From Platynereis dumerilii (lineage: Eukaryota > Annelida > Polychaeta > Phyllodocida > Nereididae), in contig JAPTHN010000003.1 of the NCBI GenBank assembly GCA_026936325.1, positions 37,650,011 through 37,714,010 on the forward strand: a stretch of 64,000 bases of DNA, in the 5' to 3' direction. Positions 56,531 through 64,000 of this stretch are shown piece after piece. Positions within the stretch are counted from its first letter, which is position 1, and each line of letters starts with the position of its first letter. The notes beneath the pieces were generated by a model. It was not told the origin of the DNA and made no database searches. It saw only the letters and a list, made by a program, of their open reading frames with translations. A program made the position numbers and the translations under genes.

Positions 56531-58087
56531 TGACTTATGGATTGATATACTCACCTGGTCCCTGGTGACATCCTCTACATTTTTTACATTTTAATGTTGT
56601 ATAAGAAATATCCTGTAAAGCTCAATTTTAGGCATAAAATTGACTTTGACAATTGTTATCTATCATCTGAGCCTCACATGACTTATCAAGCACCATTGGT
56701 TTGCCGGTTACGGTGTGTAATTTCTTCATGAGGGCTCAGATTTTAAGCAAAGGTACATTCTTGCAACCCTTTGATCTCTGATGACCTAATTGATTTGCAT
56801 GTTGGTCAAATAACATGTATAAAACTCCTAATTCCAGACAGCAATTAGTTGGAATTGGACCACTGGTTCGGGAGATATTGCAATTTTTTTAGTTTCGCCC
56901 ACCCTTAAAACTATCATTTTCAAATAATTGCCATATTTTGTTATGTCCCACGACTGACATATACGTAAACTCTGCATTTTTAGACATAAAATTGACATTC
57001 ATAATTGTTTCATATTATCTTTTCCCTAAATGACTTAACAAAGTCTAATTGGTTTGGCAGCTATGGTGTTTGTTGTTGATGAGGTGCTCAGATTTTAGGC
57101 AGTGGTACATTTTTGTGACCTTTCGACCTCTGATGACCTAATTAATTTGCATATTGGTCATGTAATGACCTATATATGTAGAACCCACAAGTCCGAACAT
57201 TTTAAGGGGTAATATGTTGGGATAGCACCATTGTTTCAGGAGATATAGCATTTTAGTTTCTTAAAACGGTCATTTTCAAATATCTGACATATTCTGTTTG
57301 TGCCAATGCTGAAATATACATAAAATCTGCATTGTTAGACATAAAATTTACTTTGACACTTTTTATCTATAATCTGACCCCTAAGTGACTTCACAAGTCC
57401 CATTGGTTTGGCAGATAAGGAGTTTGTTTTGGATGAGGGTTCAGATTTTAAGCAACAATCAATTTTCGTGACCTTGTGACCTCTGATGACCTAATTAATT
57501 TGCATATTGGTCATATAATGACCTATATGTGTAGAACTTACAAGTCCGAACATTTTGAGGGGTAATTTGTGGGGATAGGACCATTGGTTCAGGAGATACA
57601 GCAATTTTAGTTTCCTCCACCCCTAAAACGGTCATTTTCAAATATGTACCGTATTTCATTATGTGCCGCTGCTGACACAAGCATGAATTATCCATTTGTT
57701 GGCATAAAATGGACTTCCATACTTGTTATCTATAATCTAAGCCCTCCATGTCCCACCAAGTCTCATTGGGTCGGCAGCTGTGGTGTTTATTTGGACATTG
57801 GTTCAGATTTTAAGCAATAGTCAATTTTTGTGACCTTTTGACCTCTGACGACCTACTTAATTTGCAAAATGTTCATGTATTGACATATATTTGTAAAACT
57901 CAAAATTCCAGACATTTTGAGGGGTAATTTGTTGAAATTGGTCCATTGATTCAGAAGATAAGGCAATTTTAGTTTCCCCCACCCCATAATTCATGTGCTC
58001 AAATCCGACACAGATTCCCATATTTAAGGGCTGATTACTAAGCTGCCGCTCCAATCTTGGGCCCCAACTTTTTTATAGTCTATAGGC

Positions 58088-60151
58088 TAGAGTGCATCAG
58101 CCGCCCCATGAAAAATAAAAAATGGAGCTAGGTAGCTGTACCTTGGCATGAAGTTGTGTTTTGGTGACCAGATGAACATACTAAAAAATCAGCATGATCC
58201 AATGATATTTAGGGGTGCCTCCGGAAGCATATTTCTTGAGACATTTTCAGGAAAATGTATGCTTCCGTAGAATCGCGGTTTGCGATATCTTGACTAATAT
58301 AAAAGATAGAAGAAAAATAATAACATATTTGGATTCTACAGAAAATTTCCTTCAAAATGAATACCTGGAACCTATACTTCCGTTGAAATAATGCTGATGC
58401 CATACTGCAGGATGTGTTTTTACTTTGAATATTTTATACAACTTCACCGATATACACAAAAAATTCTTTAAATGACTGCAAGACACTTAGTCTTTAATGG
58501 TTCCTTTCATATTTATATGAGTAGTAATTTACTATTTCTTTTTGGCTCTCAAAGCTATTACTATTATCCAAGGATCAAATGATCTTGATTAATGTTCTAA
58601 AACTGTATGACAATAAAGAAAAAACAACCTTACTGATGTGCTATGCATTGATAAGTCATTTTCTGTTTTAACACTAAGAAAAGCTTGCCTGATATTATAG
58701 TGCACAAGAAGATGGGTCCATGTACAATTGTACATAATATTGTAATCAACCATTCATATTCTGCAAATTAATGAAATACAAATATTGCCCGCACATTGTA
58801 TATTTTCTGGAAGTAATTTTCTGAGGCCACATTAAGCGTCAAACCAAAATTTTTAGAGTAGGCCTAAATCAATGACTAAGTTCACCAAGACTGTCAATAT
58901 ACATAATCTGTGTAGGCCTATCCTACACTAAATGGATGGCAAGGTCCAAGGAGGATTTATATCATAGATTTAATCTATAGTCACAATTCCATGACAAGAA
59001 TAGAAGCAATTGAATAAATGTAATATTTATTGAACATTTTCACTCAAACTTACACGGCATTTTAAAAATGGTATTGTTTATTTGCAGTCTCACGCAGAAG
59101 GGTACAAACCTTGCACATTAGTCTACTTATTATAAATTCCATTATATTAGGAATGTGCGATATCTGCATAAATGATAAATGTTTTAGATGCTATACTGTG
59201 TGACCTTGAATAAAAGTCTTTGAGAATTGAGAGGCAATGGAGGGTAGGCCTTACGAAAGGATATTTTCCTAATATAAATGAAATGAGATTAAAACCAATC
59301 ATCATGCAGGTGTTAAGAATGGTCATTTTAAGTTTAAGATATTTTAGTGACTAATAATGAAGGAATAGAACATCATTTCAAATGCAAAAAGGAGAAAGAA
59401 AGAAAAGTATTACTTATAAATTTTCCTCTGACTACCATAACACCACCTCAAGCCATGGTACGGCTTCCTGGCCGTATTTTTAGTTATTCATAGGACAGCT
59501 GATGCACCTTAATGTACATGGTAAATGGACCAATCTCTTTGTGCACAAAAAGTATTAGGGCTAGTTTTTCATAAGGTTAAAATAAATTGGGACTTATCAA
59601 CACATCGCAAGATTGTTTTTTTTTCTCTTTGTAGTCATAAAACGTTTATTGAGACCATCAAGAATAATTGAAATAGCTTTGATAAAATTTGAAACTGAGT
59701 AAATTATTGCTGATATTTATGAAACATGATTTATATTAGGAGAAAAGCAAAGACTAAGTAGAAGCACCATGCAGTCATAGAAACAGAAATTTGTGTATAT
59801 CAGTGACGTCGTACATAAAAACTGAAGTAAAAGCATATCTTGCAGTACATGATCACCATAATGTTGACGGAAACATAGCTTCCAGGTATTCATTTTGAAG
59901 GAAATTTTCTGCAGAATCCAAATATGTCATTTGTTTGTTTCTATCTTTTATATTACTCAAGTTATCGCTAACCGCGATCCTACGGAAACGTAACTTTTCC
60001 TGAAAAATTCACAAGAAACATGCTTTCGGAGGCACCCCTAAATATCCATCGATCAAGCTGAAATTTTTGTATCTTATTTTGGGAGGTAAAACCGAACTAT
60101 GGACCAAGGTACAGCTTGATCGGTTAATGTTGGGGCAACTGATGCACCCTA
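58088..60151. mobile_element. hAT-like non-autonomous element within F3
   Basis: The termini TAGAGTGCATCAG and CTGATGCACCCTA are inverted repeats flanked by CTATAGGC on both sides (58080-58087, 60152-60159). The opposite F3 arm (near 52585) has a single CTATAG-containing copy without the insert. Inverted similarity extends about 300 bp inward (58200-58380 against 59880-60050). Two TAGGCCTA octamers lie inside. No transposase is readable. Confidence 0.85.
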
Positions 60152-60355
60152 CTATAGGCATATGTCTTTCAGAAAAACACTGTTAGATTTTGCCACCCCA
60201 GGTGGTACCGATCTGTGAAAATATGGGGTCTGGCTCATGGACTACAAGTTGAGATCTAAAGAGTTGAGGATGCCAGTATCTGTATATGTAGAATGGCTTA
60301 TAGCAAACTGATGATGAGTGAAGGAATATTTCACCCTCTGCCCAGTGTTGTGGTG

Positions 60356-61087
60356 CAGTGGCAGCTCCAGGATTTTTTTGTTGGGGGGGGGGGGCTGAGG
60401 AGGGCTAAGAACTTTGGCTAAAATTCAACCCAAATCAAACATAATGCAGTAAAGATGTTTGAAGGAGTCATGGAGACAACTTTTATTATCCATGAACTCC
60501 AAAAATGGGATGCATATGGACTTAATGAAAAAAATATGTTTTAGCTCAATTTGCATTGGTTGTGATTTTGGTTTTTGATGCAGTTTCACTAAATGTGGCC
60601 CGATAAAGCCAATTCTCAATATTTTTCAATGAAGCTTTCCAGACCCTAGAACGAAATATTCAGCCAGATCAGTGTAAAATTTCATTGCCACATCTGAATT
60701 AGTAGTATGTTTTTAAGTGTGAGCAGTGTAAGATCAGGCTCAACCTTGCGATTAGATGCAATGTTGGCATGGCTTTCCCGTTGAGAAGGAAGTAATGGGG
60801 ACAGGGCCCCTCTTTAGCCACTGATATCACAGAAAAGTTCCATTATGATGAAAATATGCCACGATGCTGGCCCGTGCCAGAAAATGCTCGGGACCCCTGT
60901 AGACAACTAGGTCAGGATCCGCCACAGGTTGGATCTCGCAGAACGTACATGTGGCTTTCTCTATGATACCATAATTTACGGAGACTTATTTTTCTTTATA
61001 AGAATATATTTTTTGGTCAAAAGTTGGGGGGGGGGGCTAAGGGAGGGGGGGCTTCAGACATTTTTCGCCCCCCCTGGAGACGCACTG
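60356..61087. mobile_element. hAT-like MITE with CAGTG ends
   Basis: CAGTGGCAGCTCCAGG at the left matches the complement of the right end (CAGTGCGTCTCCAGG). TGTGGTG flanks both sides (60349-60355, 61088-61094), a 7-bp duplication, or 8 with one mismatch. It splits the R4 block that reads through at 13440 in R1. Poly-G tracts lie just inside both ends. No transposase is visible. Confidence 0.75.
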
Positions 61088-61231
61088 TGTGGTGTCTCAG
61101 AATGGGAGAATAATCAATGAGTGTCAAAATTATGTTTGCAATGTTACAATACTTTTTTATTATTATTTTTTCTGTATATGTCAATGGGACATATAATATG
61201 TTTTTTTACAAACAAGCCACATGAAGGAGGA

Positions 61232-61330
61232 GGGGAGTGCCTTAACAGGCATTTTGATTGATGATACCTGAGACACCTGTCTGGGGCATTTTCAATCCAT
61301 CTTTTGCAGGATTGATTTTGCCATATGTGT
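61232..61330 (-). pseudogene. Exon-like reading frame b, fragment in R4
   Basis: The - strand keeps GKINPAKDGLKMPQTGVSG and IINQN before diverging. The core matches R2 and R3, while flanking residues differ. Confidence 0.35.
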
Positions 61331-61467
61331 TACAGTCAATGAATGTCAAGTGCTTAAGGATTTTACTGAAATGTTCCTTGTGAGGTCATATCCCTATCCA
61401 TGCCATGTTATTGTCTATGACTCAAAAGCAGTCCTTTTTCTTGAGAATGAGAAAATTCTGAGTCACT

Positions 61468-61575
61468 GCCAGGGTTGGGCACGAGTACACTTGTACTCAT
61501 GTACTCGAGTGCATTTTTCAAAGTACTCGCATGTACTCAGTACTCGTGCCAAATCATGAGTACATTACTCGTACT
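61468..61575 (+). repeat. GTACTC-rich repeat, possible hAT end
   Basis: CCAGGGTTGGGCACGAGTAC opens a stretch with GTACTC or its complement repeated about ten times. CAGGGTTGGGC is a familiar type of hAT terminus. The other end was not found. Confidence 0.4.
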
Positions 61576-62099
61576 CATAACTCACTGCTGATCTCGAGAC
61601 ATCAATCTCATTGGAAAGTACCCCTACCGGCCGTTTCTAATGCCGAGTGACCAAGTAACAATGCCTTAATCACGTGAAGTAAGATTAAAGTTATTTTATG
61701 CCTGATAAATGACCAGATCATGAAGAATGACTGCAAGGGATTTCACTGCAGGAGCCCAAAAGGGGAAAGTCTAAAACGGGCATTTGTCATGGCTGATAAG
61801 AGAAAATGATGAAGAAAAGAGAGCAGAACAGGATCAATTCAAGCTTTAATGTACTGAATAGGCTCGTATATTTTCCTTTATGGCTGATTGGCAATTAAGG
61901 CTGCAATGTAGTAATGAAAGTCAGACACTAAACGGATTACTTTGACGGCTTATTTAAAGCAAAGATCTTTTTATTTTCATTTTACACAAATTGGCATAAC
62001 CTGGCCATTCAAATGCTATCAACTTGTTTTTCCAAGATGCAAAAATATTTGACATTATTGTTAAATTATAACCTCAATGCTCATCTTTATCAAGCAAAA

Positions 62100-63150
62100 C
62101 TTTTTCAGTGGAGCTCTGACACAACAGATTTTGCAACTTCAGGAAGATCACACATTTTTATTCTAGGTGACAGTACATCAGGACCATGATATTGGATTTG
62201 TTAAATGTTCTGTGCATTTTTTGTCCTTCGGTTAAGGTTAAAAAAGCCCAGGTGAACAATATTTGTTATGTTTTTTTCCCGAATGAAGATATGATAGCTT
62301 TCAAAAGTAATAAAGGTTTGCTACTGTTTTTTCAAGAAACCGCTATAATTGACTATGAAAGTATCACAGTCTGGATCATATTAAAAGCATTAACCTTGTC
62401 TGTATGATGGGTGTGCAAGAGTTGAAGGAATATGCTTTGTTTTTAACATACAAAACAGTAATACTTCATTGAATTGACTGTAAATAGGGGTTTATCACTA
62501 GGGAAGAAAAGGATATATTCCAGCTTTCCACAGTCAGATAACATAGAATATTGAGAAAACCCAGACAAAGTCTGTGAGCCCATATCTGTGCTTGTATCAC
62601 CACTGCTCACCCCTGTCTCACCAACTATCAAAAGTTCTCCCATGAATCTGCACTGCAGAAGAGGAATCAATGGAGATGTATACCAAAATTGTCCAGTGAT
62701 GAATGTATAGGATCTCTGGTTATATTCCGAGCAAGAGAAGAGATGTGCACTAGCTGCATAGTTTTATACCTTAGATATTGCCTGGCACTGTATATAAATA
62801 GTGTTGCATAAGAGTGACTTCACTAAGTTGTAAGACACTCATCAATATAGGTCTAAGATCGACGCATTAAATCAATTGATCATAGATATTCATTAAAGAA
62901 ACATTGTAAGTTTCAACTTGGAATTGCATGCAAAATTGCAGTTACATTGTACAATCATTACGAAATAATCATACGTTGTGGTCACTCAGTCATAACTTTA
63001 CGTGCGGTCAACAAATTATACGGTTGAATGAAAGTGTATCAGTCATTTATTTTGGCAATCAACATTTGGCAAAATGCTAAAGAGGCAAAAAAAAAAGAAG
63101 CTATTTGGCCTTCTGCAAAGTCCCTCATCCAGTTTCCAAAGTAGACTAAT
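62100..63150. other. No feature recognised
   Basis: AT-rich DNA with only short frames and no repeat partner that I could find in the window. Confidence 0.45.
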
Positions 63151-63157
63151 TCTCCCT

Positions 63158-63290
63158 TAAGACCAGAATGCCAATGGCTTCGCAAATGGCATCTGGTAAT
63201 TCCTTGATGTTGGCCTTAACAGCTACCAAGACAAATGAGAGTTAGATGCACTTTGCAGGGACTAAGGGAATATAGAATCACCATTTCTCT
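63158..63290 (+). repeat. R6, R-family fragment with reading frame a
   Basis: It matches 2990-3120 of R1 on the same strand. Its - strand reads LSFVLVAVKANIKELPDAIC followed by EAIGIL, keeping the frame despite several differences from R1. Confidence 0.55.
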
Positions 63291-63924
63291 CTTTGGGCTT
63301 TGCATTGGAGATTAGATGAAGAACAGCTTCGAATGTTAAAATTCCTGGAGTGGCAGAATTAATCTCTCTTACAGTCTGCAAAACAGAGACGATCCTTTCA
63401 CGGAGAAAAATTTACTTTTTGACTCATGATAGCTGATGATGTGTCCATTATCACCCATTTGACTCGGGAACCATGATAGAGGCTGTTTGATTAGTTGTGG
63501 CCAATGGAAGGGCATTTGATTTGTTATCGCTGATCTTAGAGTAAAAATCAGGAGCAAAATGATTTAATTTGGGCATCACCAACAGGCACTATTAGTCTCC
63601 TCTCATAAAATCAACATCATTAAAAAGTGTTGGTATGATCTTGACAAATCATCGGTATGATGACTCGTGAAGTGGCATTTTAATAGTGCAATTGTCCACT
63701 CTTTTTGCATAACAAATTTACAGACCGTAAGCTAATAAGTTTTACACTATCTAAATCATCATCTTTCCAAAACTGTGCATTATACTACAAATGGTAAAAT
63801 GAGACCTACATTATGGATTTACAAATTTTAGATGTGGTTGAATTGAGCTTTTCTCCACAATGAAGTAGGCACAAACGAAATCCTCTTGTGACCAATTAAT
63901 TGTAGTTGGAATGTGACAAAAGTA
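63291..63924. other. Spacer between two R6 fragments
   Basis: Non-coding AT-rich DNA. No element ends were recognised. Confidence 0.4.
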
Positions 63925-64000
63925 TAGGCATCTGGTAATTCCTTGATGTTGGCCTCAACAGCTACCAAGACAAATTAGAGTTAGATGCACTTTGCAGGGA
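63925..64000 (+). repeat. Second R6 fragment, cut by the window edge
   Basis: GGCATCTGGTAATTCCTTGA repeats 63188-63207 and the match continues to the edge. The - strand again reads FVLVAVEANIKELPDA. The spacing of about 740 bp suggests a tandem array continuing to the right. Confidence 0.55.

Larger units (their letters stand above)
52511..60244. mobile_element. Foldback element F3, 7.7 kb with nested hAT
   Basis: The ends are TAGTCCATGAGCCAGACC and GGTCTGGCTCATGGACTA, flanked by CAA on both sides. The left arm (52511 to about 54420) and right arm (about 56540 to 60244) are reverse complements. Each consists of about five tandem units of 350 bp carrying CTGAACCAATGG, AATATGCAAATTAATTAGGT and TCAGATTATAGATAACAAG. 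The centre (about 54430-56540) is not palindromic. The surrounding R4 sequence joins across the insertion. There is no transposase. Confidence 0.82.
51280..62100 (-). repeat. R-family repeat, copy R4, heavily interrupted
   Basis: In + coordinates the blocks run backwards: 51330-51560, 51780-51860, 52150-52385 (frame c), 60260-60350, 61090-61140, 61232-61330 (frame b) and 61780-61990. Foldback F3 and a hAT-like element split it. Removing them leaves an R copy of about 2.5-3 kb. Confidence 0.65.

Overview
The window is eukaryotic, AT-rich, gene-poor DNA built almost entirely from transposable elements and large repeats. I could not support any intact host protein-coding gene, rRNA, functional tRNA or CRISPR array. 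It looks like a marine invertebrate genome: two non-LTR retrotransposons (LINEs) of invertebrate type, many short DNA transposons with clear target duplications, tRNA-derived sequences and four copies of the octamer TAGGCCTA. The octamer reminds me of echinoderm or hemichordate sequence, but that taxonomic guess is weak.

Layout. The left edge (1-2361) is the 3' part of a CR1/L2-group LINE. From 2368 to the right end most DNA belongs to one diverged repeat family, called R here. Copies R1 (2368-16680), R2 (19388-26623) and R3 (26624-31690) lie on the + strand. Copies R5 (about 43225-50950) and R4 (about 51280-62100) lie on the - strand, and fragments R6 (63158-64000) on +. The two main groups face each other across a 9-kb palindrome, F2 (32585-41697). 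R2 and R3 are a recent head-to-tail duplication of about 3.8 kb. R copies share three short reading frames that stay mostly open, so R may descend from a duplicated host gene.

Inserted into R are three giant inverted-repeat (foldback) structures whose arms are themselves tandem arrays: F1 (6566-12574), F2 and F3 (52511-60244). Between R1 and R2 lies a separate array (17565-19240) of short palindromes GTCCWGGAC alternating with CTAG-centred palindromes. Nested DNA transposons include piggyBac-like (TTAA), hAT-like (7-8 bp duplications), Tc1/mariner-like (TA, proved by an empty sister site) and elements with TAA, TAATTC and TTGATT duplications.

The most notable coding element is a LINE at about 44245-49978. 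Its first ORF fuses a NADAR (YbiA-like, ADP-ribose-linked) domain to an SGNH-esterase-like domain. Its second ORF carries an APE-type endonuclease, a reverse transcriptase and a C-terminal CCHC motif, interrupted late by one frame change. An ADP-ribose enzyme domain carried by a retrotransposon is the best candidate here for an undescribed system.
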